From the NCBI RefSeq assembly GCF_963422335.1, contig NZ_OY729424.1, positions 6,448,001-6,512,000 on the forward strand: 64,000 nucleotides of DNA. The letters run 5' to 3'. Made by a program: the position numbers and the translations under genes. Below are positions 19,606 to 28,228 of the stretch, piece after piece. The notes beneath the pieces are model-generated. The model ran no database searches and was not told the DNA's origin. It worked only from the letters and a program-made list of their open reading frames with translations. Position 1 is the first letter of the stretch; the number at the start of each line of letters is the position of its first letter. This stretch comes from an uncultured Roseateles sp. GTDB taxonomy: Bacteria; Pseudomonadota; Gammaproteobacteria; Burkholderiales; Burkholderiaceae_C.

Positions 19606-20390
19606 CCGAGGGCGGTGCGCTGCTGAAGCTGCTGAGTCAGCTCGGCCCAGCCATGGGCCTCGCGCACCACCTCGCCGATGACCAGGATGGCCGGGCTGCT
19701 GATCTGCTCATCGCGCAGGCCCTGGGCGAGGCCGTCCAGGGTGCACAGCAGCTGGCGTTGCTGCGGCGTGTGGGCGGCGGCAATCGCGGCCGCGGGCATG
19801 TCGCCGTCCATGCCGGCGGCGCGCAGCTCGGCCACCAGGGCCTCGCAGCGGGCCAGGCCCATATAGATCACCAGCGTCAGGCCGCTGCGCGCCAGCGCCG
19901 CCCAGTCGGGACCGGCACCGGACTCCGCATCGGCACGGTTATGGCCGGTGACGAAGGCCACCCCCGGCGCGTGTCGGCGGTCGGTGACCGGGATGCCGAC
20001 GGCAGCCGGCGCGGCAATGCCGGCGGTGATGCCGGGCACCACCTCCACCTCGATGCCGGCTTCGCGCAAGGCCTGGCACTCCTCACCGCCCCGGCCGAAC
20101 ACGAAGGGGTCGCCCCCCTTGAGCCGCACCACGCGCTTGCCTTCCCGGGCCTCGCGCAGCATCAGCTGGTGGATGAAGGCCTGGGAGGTCGACACACAGC
20201 CACCGCGCTTGCCGACATGGAGCACGCGAGCATCGTGGCGCAGCAGGGCCAGCACGCGGCGGTCGACCAGGTCGTCGCACAGCACGACGTCGGCGGCCTG
20301 CAGCCGGTTCAGTGCGCGCAGGGTCAGCAGCTCAGGATCGCCGGGGCCGGCACCGACCAGGCTGACGCGGGGAGCAGCGTTTGCGTTCAT
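19602..20390 (-). CDS. cobA: uroporphyrinogen-III C-methyltransferase (SUMT)
   Basis: A 262-residue SAM-dependent methyltransferase making precorrin-2, the precursor of siroheme (needed by NirB) and cobalamin. Signature blocks are VGAGPGDPELLTLRAL, RLKGGDPFVFGRGGEE and PGITAGIAAPAAVGIPVTDRR. It lacks the dehydrogenase/ferrochelatase half of CysG, so other enzymes must finish siroheme. The ATG overlaps the nitrate reductase stop (ATGA), coupling siroheme supply to nitrate assimilation. Confidence 0.95.
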   Translation of the reverse strand: MNANAAPRVSLVGAGPGDPELLTLRALNRLQAADVVLCDDLVDRRVLALLRHDARVLHVGKRGGCVSTSQAFIHQLMLREAREGKRVVRLKGGDPFVFGRGGEECQALREAGIEVEVVPGITAGIAAPAAVGIPVTDRRHAPGVAFVTGHNRADAESGAGPDWAALARSGLTLVIYMGLARCEALVAELRAAGMDGDMPAAAIAAAHTPQQRQLLCTLDGLAQGLRDEQISSPAILVIGEVVREAHGWAELTQQLQQRTALG

Positions 20391-23176
20391 GAGTTCACCT
20401 CTTCGACGACTTTGATGGGGGTGGCGGCGACCAGCCGCCGCAGGCTGGGCAGGCAGGAGCCGCATTGGGTGCCGCAGCGCAGCTCGGCTTGCAGCGTTGC
20501 CAGACGGGTGCCGGCGTCGCCAGTAGCACGCCCCAGGCAATCGGTGATGCGCGCTTCGCTGACGTCCAGGCAGTTGCAGATCTGGGCACTGCGCTCGACC
20601 AGGCCCGCCGGCGTGCCGGCTTCCGGCGCCAGCAGCCAGCGGCCGTGCGGCGCCACCGGCTCGGCTTCGCGCCACAGATTCAGCAGCCAGGCACCCTCTC
20701 GGCCCTCGCCGACGCGCAGCACGGCCTGCAGCCGCGCGTCCTCGCCGGCGCCGGCCAGGCGCAGCAGCCGGCAGCGGCCGCGGCGGGTGTCGACATAGCG
20801 CAGCAGGCCGGGCTGTTTCAGGCCCAGCGCCTCGGCAAAGGCGGTGATCAAGGTCTGGGTCACAGGCGCGGCGCTGGCGCCCTCGAAGCTCCAGCCCTCC
20901 AGACCGTCGCGGCCGGCCACGGGCACGCAGCTGCCGTAATCCAGCTGGCCCATCAGCCCGCGCAGGCGCTGGGCCATGGCCGCGCTCTCGCCGGCCTCGC
21001 ACCAGGCCGCGGCGCTAAGCCGCCAGGGCAGCTCCAGCCGCTCGACGCTGACGCTGCTGAACTTAAGCTCGGGCTGCCGGGAGTCGGGGCAGAACGCGCT
21101 CTGGGTGGCCGCATTGATGCCCAGCAAGGCCTGGCCCTGGGCGGAACGGCCTGAGACAAATTCCTGGCCCCAGTGCATCGCCACATAGGCCTGGGCCGGC
21201 TTGATGCCCGCGTCGGCCAGCAGCGGCAGCACCAGCTCACCACGGCGCGAGCGCACGCGCACCAGATCGCCATCGCTCAGACCCCGGCGCGGCAGATCAT
21301 GCGGGCTCATGCGCAGGGCCGGTGTGCCCTCGTGGCTGAACAGCTTGCCGACCACGCCGCTGCGGCTCATGCCATGCCACTGGTCGCGCATGCGGCCGGT
21401 GTTCAGCACCAGCGGGTAGCGGGCATCGGGCTTGTCGGCGGCGGGCTGGTAGGGCTTGGCGATGAAGCGGGCACGGCCGTTGGCGGTGGCGAACTGGCCG
21501 TCCTGGTACAGCCTGGCCCGGCCTTCGGTCGCGCCTTCGGCATAGGGCCATTGCTGCGGGCCCTGAGCATCGAGCAGGGCATAGCTCAGGCCGGTGATGT
21601 CCAGATCACGGCCGCGGGTGGCCTCGCGGTGCTCCAGCCACAGGGCTTCGCTGCCGGTGTGCGCGAACAGGCTGGGCTGGCCGGGGCGCCAGCGCGCCTC
21701 CAGCAGTTGGGCCACATCGCAGACGATCTGCCAATCGGCACGGGCCTGGCCCGGTGCCGGCACGGCGGCGCGAACGCGGCTGATGCGGCGCTCGCTGTTG
21801 GTGACGGTGCCCTCCTTCTCGCCCCAGGTCGCGGCCGGCAGCAACAGATCGGCGTAGGCCGCGGTGGCCGTGTCGGCAAAGGCCTCCTGCAGGATGACCA
21901 GCTCGCAGCGCTCCAACGCCCGGCGCACCAGGGCCTGATCGGGCATGGACTGGGCCGGGTTGGTGCAGGCAATCCACAGCGCCTTGACTTCGCCGCGCGC
22001 GGCGGCCTCGAACAGCTCGACGGCCGTCTTGCCCGGGGTCTCGGGCAGGGCAGGCACACCCCACAGCCGGGCGATCTCGTCGCGGTGCGCGGCATTGCCG
22101 GGGTCGCGGTGGCCGGGCAAGAGCGTGGCCATGCCGCCGGCCTCGCGCCCGCCCATTGCATTCGGTTGGCCGGTCAACGAGAACGGGCCCGCGCCCGGCC
22201 TGCCGATCTGGCCGGTGGCCAGATGCAGATTGATCAGTGCCGTGTTCTTGGCCGTGCCGCTGCTGCTCTGGTTCAGGCCCTGGCAGTACAGCGACAGCGT
22301 GGCCGGCGAGCGGGCAAACCATTGCGCGGCCTGCATCAGGTCGCTCAGCTCGATGCCGCAGATGCGCGCGGCCTCGCGCGGCGGCATGTCGCGCACCAGG
22401 TCCTTCAGCGCCGCAAAGCCCTCGGTGTGGGCGGCGATGAAATCGCGGTCCAGCCACTCCTCCCAGATGCAGGCGTGCAGCAGGCCCAGGCACAGCGCGA
22501 CATCGGTACCGGGCTCGATTTGCAGATGCAGGTCGGCGAACTCGGCCGACTCGGTGCGGCGCGGGTCGACGACGATGATCTTCATCTGCGGCCGGGCCGC
22601 GCGGGCATCTTCGAGCCGGCGGAACAGCACCGGGTGCGCCCAGGCCGGATTCGCGCCGGTGATGAACACGCAGTCGGTGTGGTTCAGGTCGTCATAGCTG
22701 CAGGGCGGCGCGTCGGCACCCAGGCTTTGTTTGTAGCCGACCACGGCCGAGCTCATGCACAGCCGCGAATTGCTGTCGATATTGTTGGTGCCAACCAGGC
22801 CCCGCGCCAGCTTGTTGAAGGCGTGATAGTCCTCGGTCAGCAGCTGGCCGGAGATGTAGAAGGCGATCGCATCCGGGCCATGTTCGACACGTATTGCATC
22901 CAGCTTGTCGGCGATGCGGGCCGTGGCGTCGCCCCAGCCCAAAGGCTGCAAGGCCCCGCCACGCTGCGGCCGCCACTGCGGCGTCAGCAGGCGGCGGGTT
23001 TGCAGCACCTCGGGCGTGGCGGTCAGGTGCAGGGTCGAGCCCTTGGTGCACAAGCGTCCGAAGTTGGCCGGGTGGTCCGGGTCGCCGCGCACCCGGGTGA
23101 TCTGCGCGCCCTCGCTCTCGATGATGACTCCGCAGCCGACGCCGCAGTAGGGGCAGGTGCTGCGGGTCTCAGCCAT
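20387..23176 (-). CDS. nasA: assimilatory nitrate reductase catalytic subunit
   Basis: A 929-residue cytoplasmic molybdoenzyme. An N-terminal [4Fe-4S] site (CPYCGVGCGV then RLCTKG) is followed by the bis-MGD oxidoreductase domains (NIDSNSRLCMSSAV, ITGANPAWAHP, GGREAGGMATLLPGHRD) and the C-terminal MGD-binding domain (RYPLVLNTGRMRDQWH). The tail carries a BFD-like [2Fe-2S] domain (CNCLDVSEARITDCLGR, CGTQCGSCLP), as in the NasA/NasC types that take electrons from NADH- or ferredoxin-linked partners. It reduces nitrate to nitrite, which NirBD reduces to ammonium. Transcribed toward cobA with a four-base overlap; the 338-base gap upstream to nirD holds two palindromic elements. Confidence 0.95.
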   Translation of the reverse strand: MAETRSTCPYCGVGCGVIIESEGAQITRVRGDPDHPANFGRLCTKGSTLHLTATPEVLQTRRLLTPQWRPQRGGALQPLGWGDATARIADKLDAIRVEHGPDAIAFYISGQLLTEDYHAFNKLARGLVGTNNIDSNSRLCMSSAVVGYKQSLGADAPPCSYDDLNHTDCVFITGANPAWAHPVLFRRLEDARAARPQMKIIVVDPRRTESAEFADLHLQIEPGTDVALCLGLLHACIWEEWLDRDFIAAHTEGFAALKDLVRDMPPREAARICGIELSDLMQAAQWFARSPATLSLYCQGLNQSSSGTAKNTALINLHLATGQIGRPGAGPFSLTGQPNAMGGREAGGMATLLPGHRDPGNAAHRDEIARLWGVPALPETPGKTAVELFEAAARGEVKALWIACTNPAQSMPDQALVRRALERCELVILQEAFADTATAAYADLLLPAATWGEKEGTVTNSERRISRVRAAVPAPGQARADWQIVCDVAQLLEARWRPGQPSLFAHTGSEALWLEHREATRGRDLDITGLSYALLDAQGPQQWPYAEGATEGRARLYQDGQFATANGRARFIAKPYQPAADKPDARYPLVLNTGRMRDQWHGMSRSGVVGKLFSHEGTPALRMSPHDLPRRGLSDGDLVRVRSRRGELVLPLLADAGIKPAQAYVAMHWGQEFVSGRSAQGQALLGINAATQSAFCPDSRQPELKFSSVSVERLELPWRLSAAAWCEAGESAAMAQRLRGLMGQLDYGSCVPVAGRDGLEGWSFEGASAAPVTQTLITAFAEALGLKQPGLLRYVDTRRGRCRLLRLAGAGEDARLQAVLRVGEGREGAWLLNLWREAEPVAPHGRWLLAPEAGTPAGLVERSAQICNCLDVSEARITDCLGRATGDAGTRLATLQAELRCGTQCGSCLPSLRRLVAATPIKVVEEVNS

Positions 23177-23202
23177 GCTGCGGCCCTGTGGAGGTGTAGC
23201 GG

Positions 23203-23310
23203 CAGGGACGAGGGCGTGCCGGCCGCTGCGGGCTGAAGCATCGTCCGGTCCTGAACGGACCGAACTTCGGCTTCTTTATGCCCGCTGCGACCGGCACGCC
23301 CTCATCCCTG
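23203..23310. repeat. palindromic element E1 (nirD-nasA intergenic)
   Basis: Outer arms at 23203-23222 and 23291-23310 are complementary at 19 of 20 positions. Inside lie GCGGGCTGAAGC (23228-23239), an inner hairpin CGGTCC-TGAAC-GGACCG (23246-23262) and GCTTCTTTATGCCCGC (23270-23285). Read on the minus strand, it has the same internal landmarks as element E2, but with different outer-arm and inner-stem sequences. Confidence 0.8.
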
Positions 23311-23345
23311 CTGCAGCGGGAGTGCAGGCGGCCACCAGCCCATCC

Positions 23346-23454
23346 GCAGAGGGGGTGGGGGGCCGGCCACGGCGGGCATAAAGAAGCTGGAGGTCGGGCC
23401 GAAGGGACCGGCCCAAGCTTCAGCCCGTGGTGGCCGGCCCCCCGCCCCCTCTGC
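23346..23454. repeat. palindromic element E2, related to E1 and inverted
   Basis: Outer arms at 23346-23370 and 23430-23454 are complementary at 24 of 25 positions. Inside lie GCGGGCATAAAGAAGC (23372-23387), an inner hairpin GGGCCG-AAGGGAC-CGGCCC (23396-23414) and GCTTCAGCCCG (23417-23427). The two landmark sequences also occur in E1 in the opposite orientation, so E1 and E2 are diverged copies of one structured repeat family. No transposase or coding sequence accompanies them. Confidence 0.8.
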
Positions 23455-23514
23455 CGCCCCGAAGCGGAGAAGGTCAAGGCACTGAAGCCCAGTGGTGAGC
23501 CGATCAGTTTCACT

Positions 23515-23892
23515 TCAGGCCACCTTGCTGCAAGGTCCGGCCACCAACGCCGGCAGATCGATGGCCAGGGTGTCCAGCTCCTGCTGATTCAGCAAGACCT
23601 GTCCCTCGACAAGCTTGACCTCGAAGCGCACCGCGCAGCCGACGTCGGGGGCCTGGGCCTCGCCGCTGTCCAGCGCAATGGTCCAGTTGTGCAGCGGGCA
23701 GGCGACGCTGTGGCCGAAGACTATGCCCTGGCTCAGCGGCCCGCCCTTGTGCGGGCAGCGGTCGAGCAGGGCGAACACACGATCGTCGCTGGCGCGGAAC
23801 ACCGCCACCTGGGGCCCGGCCTTGCGCTGCACGCGGCGCGCACCCTGCACCGGGATGTCGTCCACCTTGCAGATAGTTTTCCACTCACTCAT
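23515..23892 (-). CDS. nirD: nitrite reductase [NAD(P)H] small subunit, Rieske type
   Basis: A 125-residue Rieske-like protein with both [2Fe-2S] ligand pairs present (CPHKGG and CPLHNW). In some NirD proteins these ligands are lost. NirD partners with NirB to reduce nitrite to ammonium with NAD(P)H. Its ATG overlaps the nirB stop (ATGA). nasA follows 338 bases downstream on the same strand, separated by the palindromic elements. Confidence 0.93.
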   Translation of the reverse strand: MSEWKTICKVDDIPVQGARRVQRKAGPQVAVFRASDDRVFALLDRCPHKGGPLSQGIVFGHSVACPLHNWTIALDSGEAQAPDVGCAVRFEVKLVEGQVLLNQQELDTLAIDLPALVAGPCSKVA

Positions 23893-26329
23893 GCCGCGCT
23901 CCCTTCCACCGCCTTGAACTGGCGCAAATCCACCTTGGCCTTGTCGAAATCGAACCAGGGGTCAGGCTCGCCGTCGAGCGCGAACTGCAGCTCGGCCCAC
24001 AGCGCCTTGCGGCCCTCGTGGTCATCGAGGATCTTGGCCTTCACATGATCCAGCCCCACGCGCGAGACGTAGTGCACGGTGCGCTCCAAGTACCAGCCCT
24101 CCTTGCGGTAGAGCTGCATGAAGGCGCCGGTGTACTCCAACACCTCCTCGGGCGTTTTCAGCTTGCAGAAGAAGTGGGCGACCTCGGTCTTGATGCCGCC
24201 ATTGCCGGCCACATACATCTCCCAGCCGCTGTCCACGCCGATGATGCCGACGTCCTTGATGCCGGCCTCGGCGCAGTTGCGCGGGCAACCCGACACGGCG
24301 AACTTGACCTTGTGCGGCGCATACATGCGCCACATCGCGCGCTCCAGGTCCTTGCCCATCTGCGTCGAGTCCTGCGTGCCCATCGGCACCACTCGGAGCC
24401 GACGCAGGTCTTCACCGTGCGCAGCGCCTTGGCATAGGCGTGGCCCGAGGGCATGCCTATGTCCTTCCAGACATCGACCAGGTCTTCCTTCTTCACGCCC
24501 AGCAAGTCGATGCGCTGGCCACCGGTGACCTTGACGGTGGGGATCTTGTACTTGTCCACCGCGTCGGCGATGCGGCGCAGCTCGTCGGCGGTGGTCTCGC
24601 CGCCCCACATTCGAGGGATCACCGAGTAGGTGCCGTCCTTCTGGATATTGGCGTGGCTGCGCTCGTTGATGTAGCGGCTTTGCGGATCGTCCTGGGCCTC
24701 CTTGGGCCAGGTCGAGATCAGGTAGTAGTTCAACGCCGGCCGGCAGCTGGAGCAGCCGTTGGGGGTGCGCCAGCCCAGTGTCGATTGCACGGCGGCAATC
24801 GTCAGCAGGCGCTGGTCGAGGATGGCGGCGCGCACATCGGCGTGGCTCTGGTCGGTGCAGGCGCACATCGCCTTCTTCTTGGGCGCGGCCGAGTAGTCGC
24901 CGCCGGCAGTGAACATCAGCAGCTGTTCGACCAAGCCAGTGCAGGAGCCGCAGGAGGCGCTGGCCTTGGTCTGCTTGCGCACCTCTTCGAGCGTGAACAG
25001 GCCCTTGTCCTTGATCGCCTTGCAGATAGTGCCCTTGGTCACGCCGTTGCAGCCGCAGACCTCGTCGGCATCGAGCATCGCCGCGGCCTTGTTGTGGCCC
25101 TGGTGGCCGACGTCGCCGATATTCGACTCGCCGAACATCAGCTTGTCGCGGATGTCGCTGATCTTGCGGCCCTCGCGCAGCAGCTTGAAGTACCAGCTGC
25201 CATCGACGGTGTCGCCATAGAGGCAGGCGCCGACCAGCTGGTCGTTCTTGATCACCAGCTTCTTGTAGACGCCGGCGAAGGGGTCGCTCATCACCACCTC
25301 TTCACAGCCCTCACCGCCCATGAAATCGCCAGCCGAGAACAGGTCGATGCCGGTGACCTTGAGCTTGGTGCTGGTCTGGCTGCCGGTGTAGCGGCCGATG
25401 CCGAACTGGGCCAGGTGCGTGGCGCAGACCTTGCCCTGCTCGAACAGCGGCGCGACCAGGCCGTAGGCAATGCCGCGGTGCGCCGCGCATTCGCCGACCG
25501 AGTAGATGCGCGGGTCGGTGGTCGTCTGCATCGTGTCGCTGACGACGATACCGCGGTTGCAGTGCAGGCCGGCGCTCTCGGCCAGCGCGGTGTTGGGGCG
25601 TATGCCGGCGGCCATCACCACCAGATCGGCCGGGATCTCCAAGCCACCCTTGAACTGCACGGCCATCACGCGGCCGTCCTTGTCGCCGATCAAGGCCTGG
25701 GTCTGAGCTCCCAACATGAACTTCAGGCCACGAGCCTCCAGCGACTTGCGCAGCAGGTCACCGGCCTGGTCATCGAGCTGGCGCTCCATCAGCCAGCCGG
25801 CGATATGGATCACCGTGACCTGCATGCCGCGCAGCATCAGGCCGTTGGCCGCCTCCAGGCCCAGCAGCCCGCCGCCAATGACGACTGCATGCTGGTACTT
25901 GGTGGCGGCTTCGATCATCTCGTTGGTGTCGGCGATGTCGCGGTAGGCAATCACGCCGTCCAGCTCCTTGCCGGGCACCGGCAGGATGAAGGGGCTGGAG
26001 CCGGTAGCGATCAGCAGGCGGTCGTATTCAGCCTCGGTGCCATCGTCGGCAATCACCTTGCGGCGGATGCGGTCGATCTTGGTCACCGTCTTGCCCAGAT
26101 GCAGGGTGATGCCCTGGTCGGCATACCAGCTCAAGGGGTTGAGCACGATCTCGTCGAGGGTCTGCTCGCCGGCCAGCACGGGGCTCAGGAGAATGCGGTT
26201 GTAGTTCGGGTGCGGTTCGGCGCCGAACACCGTGATGTCGTAGATGTCCGGAGCGATCTTCAGCAGCTCTTCCAGCGTGCGCACACCGGCCATGCCGTTG
26301 CCCACCATCACCAGCTTCATCTTTTTCAT
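23889..26329 (-). pseudogene. nirB: nitrite reductase [NAD(P)H] large subunit NirB, interrupted by a one-base frameshift
   Basis: The start is ATG 26329 with GAGAGG six bases upstream. The N-terminal two-thirds is intact: FAD-binding GNGMAGVRTLEELL, NAD-binding GGGLLGLEAANGL, and two BFD-like [2Fe-2S] segments (CGCNGVTKGTICKAI and CACTDQSHADVRAAI). The sequence then reads TCVGSEWCR in one frame and GTQDSTQMGKDLERAMWRMY in another. The expected continuation needs one extra base near 24383-24385 (CGATG where CGNATG is expected). The second frame carries the remaining siroheme/[4Fe-4S] ligands SGCPRNCAEAG and runs to a normal C-terminus at 23889. With one base restored it encodes about 813 residues, the standard length. 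As written, the first frame ends at 24158 without the CPRNC half of the cofactor site. A sequencing error is as likely as a true mutation. Confidence 0.9.
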
Positions 26330-26357
26330 ACAAACCTCTCGACACTGTTGAAGTACT

Positions 26358-26374
26358 TGCAATTGCCATGCCGG
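26358..26374 (-). promoter_or_regulatory. candidate sigma-54 promoter for nirB
   Basis: On the minus strand, CCGGCATGGCAATTGCA gives GG-N10-GC with a good TTGCA -12 and a -24 that differs at two positions from TGGCAC. The predicted start lies about 15-20 bases before the nirB ATG. A second possible sigma-54 site (TTGGTGCGCGCCGTGCA) overlaps the NtrC-like region just upstream. Confidence 0.4.
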
Positions 26375-26393
26375 CTTGCTGCCTGCACGGCGC

Positions 26394-26408
26394 GCACCAA
26401 GATGGGGT
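26394..26408 (+). promoter_or_regulatory. candidate NtrC-binding site upstream of nirB
   Basis: GCACCAAGATGGGGT matches 12 of 15 positions of the GCACCAACATGGTGC enhancer type. GCGCACCAAG at about 26391 recurs as CTTGGTGCGC at 26437-26446, a perfect ten-base inverted repeat, so two half-strength sites may face each other between nirB and the phosphatase-kinase gene. Confidence 0.4.
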
Positions 26409-26475
26409 TGGTTTGGGCCCACAGCGACGGCTTGGGCTTGGTGCGCCGGCCGGCGCTGTGACGACAATCGCGGCC

Positions 26476-28197
26476 ATGAGCTTTGACATCGCCATTGGTT
26501 TGAGCAGCGAGCGCGGTCCGCGCGAGGGCAACGAAGACTTCGCCGCCGTGCTGCGCCCCACGCCCCAGGATGAGGCGATGGGCTGGATTGCGGCGCTGGC
26601 CGATGGTGTGTCCACCGGCGGCGGCGGCCGCATCGCGGCGCAGACCACCGTCATGAGCCTGGTGCAGGACTATTTCGCCACCCCGCCTGGCTGGGACACC
26701 ACGGTCGCGCTGGACCGGCTGATACGCGCCCAGAACGCCTGGCTGGCCGACCACAACCGCCGCGCCAGCAACACTGGCTCGGAGACCTCGGCCCTGACCA
26801 CCTTGAGCGTGTTGGTGCTGCGTGGCCACAGCTACACGCTGGCCCATGTCGGCGACAGCCGCATCTGGCTGCTGCGCGGCGATGAGCTCACCCAGCTGAC
26901 CCAGGACCATGCGCTGGACCGCTCCGGCCTCAACCGGCTGACCCGCGCGGTCGGCCTGGACGACACCGTGCGCGTGGACTACGCCCAGGGCGAGCTGCGC
27001 GCCGGCGACCGCCTGCTGCTGACCAGTGATGGCGTCCATGGCCTGCTGCGTGCCAGGCGTCTGCAGGCGCTGGCCAGCACGGGCGAGGCGCAGGCCTGCG
27101 CCGATGCGCTGGTGCAGGCTGCATTGGCCGCCGGCGGCAGCGACAACGCCACCGCCCTGGTGCTGCAGGTGCGCGGCCTGGCGCCCGGCCAGTACAGCGA
27201 TGTGCGGGGCGCCGGCCAGCGCCTGCCGACGGCACCCAAGCTGCGCGTTGGCGAGCGGCTGGACGGCATGACCGTCACCCGCCTGGTCGCCGACAACGGC
27301 GTGCACCGGCTCTACCAGGCCCGCCGCGGCGACGGCAGCCTGGTGGCCATCAAGGCCCTGCACGAGGCCCGCGCCAGCGATGCCGAGGAGCGGGCGATGC
27401 TGGCCCACGAGGGCTGGCTGGGCCAACGCCTCGGCGAGAAACTGTCGGCCACCGAGGCCGGCGGCTTCGTGCGCGTGCACGAGCTGCAGGACCCCAGCGC
27501 CTTCTACCTCTTGTTCGACTGGCACAGCGGCCAGACCCTGGAGCAGCTGATGGCCGCCCAGGGTCGCCCCGAGCTGGCGGCCTTTCTGGCAGGCGCCACG
27601 GCGCTGGCCAAGGCGCTGGGCCGGCTGCACCGCGCCGGCGTCGTGCACCGCGACATCAAGCCGGGCAATCTGCACCTCGGCGACGACGGCCAGTGGCGCA
27701 TCCTCGATCTCGGCGTGGCCCTGTCCGGCCGCGAACCCGAGGCGCTGCGCGATCTGCATGCCGGCACGCCCAGCTACATCAACCCCGAGCAATGGGCCGA
27801 GCCACCGCAGGCGGCTGACGCCGGCAGCGATCTCTACGCCCTGGGCGTGACGCTGTATCAATGGCTGACCGGCCGCCTGCCCTATGGCGAGATCGAGCCC
27901 TACCAGAGCGGGCGCTTCCGCCAGGACCCGCAAGCCCCGTCGCGCAGCCTGCCCCAGGTGCCGATCTGGCTCGATCACGTCTTGTTGAAGGCCGTGTCCC
28001 GCGAGCGCAAGCTGCGCTTCGAGACCGCCGAGGAGCTGCTGCTGGCCCTGGAGCGCGGCGCCTCGCGCCCGCTGCCCGCCCCCGGTAGCACGCCGCTGGC
28101 GCGACGCAACCCGCTGGCGCTGTGGCAGATCGGACTCGCTGTGTCGGCGATCCTGAATCTGCTGCTGATCTACTGGCTGCTGTTCCTGCCAAAGTAG
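26476..28197 (+). CDS. bifunctional PP2C-type phosphatase / Ser-Thr protein kinase
   Basis: A 573-residue fusion. Residues about 1-235 form a PP2C phosphatase (RGPREGNEDFAAV, ADGVSTGGGG, HVGDSRIWLLR, TSDGVHGLL, SDNATALVLQV). Residues about 260-540 form a Hanks-type kinase (VAIKALHE lysine, VHRDIKPGN catalytic loop, DLGV in place of DFG, GTPSYINPEQW). A single C-terminal membrane helix (about 550-570) follows, so both catalytic domains face the cytoplasm. The same fusion sits between nirB and the nitrate transporter in Pseudomonas aeruginosa, so the link to nitrate assimilation is conserved, but its target is unknown to me. It is divergent from nirB and convergent with narK. Confidence 0.9.
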   Translation: MSFDIAIGLSSERGPREGNEDFAAVLRPTPQDEAMGWIAALADGVSTGGGGRIAAQTTVMSLVQDYFATPPGWDTTVALDRLIRAQNAWLADHNRRASNTGSETSALTTLSVLVLRGHSYTLAHVGDSRIWLLRGDELTQLTQDHALDRSGLNRLTRAVGLDDTVRVDYAQGELRAGDRLLLTSDGVHGLLRARRLQALASTGEAQACADALVQAALAAGGSDNATALVLQVRGLAPGQYSDVRGAGQRLPTAPKLRVGERLDGMTVTRLVADNGVHRLYQARRGDGSLVAIKALHEARASDAEERAMLAHEGWLGQRLGEKLSATEAGGFVRVHELQDPSAFYLLFDWHSGQTLEQLMAAQGRPELAAFLAGATALAKALGRLHRAGVVHRDIKPGNLHLGDDGQWRILDLGVALSGREPEALRDLHAGTPSYINPEQWAEPPQAADAGSDLYALGVTLYQWLTGRLPYGEIEPYQSGRFRQDPQAPSRSLPQVPIWLDHVLLKAVSRERKLRFETAEELLLALERGASRPLPAPGSTPLARRNPLALWQIGLAVSAILNLLLIYWLLFLPK

Positions 28198-28228
28198 GCC
28201 GCTTACCCTGCGGCCGCAGGCCGCTTCG

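Noticed and set aside
23203..23454. Insertion sequence or MITE with transposase.
   Set aside because: No coding region, no clear target-site duplication, and the two copies differ in their arm sequences, unlike recent transposition.
24378..24395. Programmed frameshift in nirB.
   Set aside because: No slippery heptamer or following stimulatory structure was found, and NirB is made in a single frame in other bacteria.
26330..26475. ANTAR leader before nirB.
   Set aside because: No hexaloop hairpin with A1/G4 lies between the candidate sigma-54 site and the start codon.
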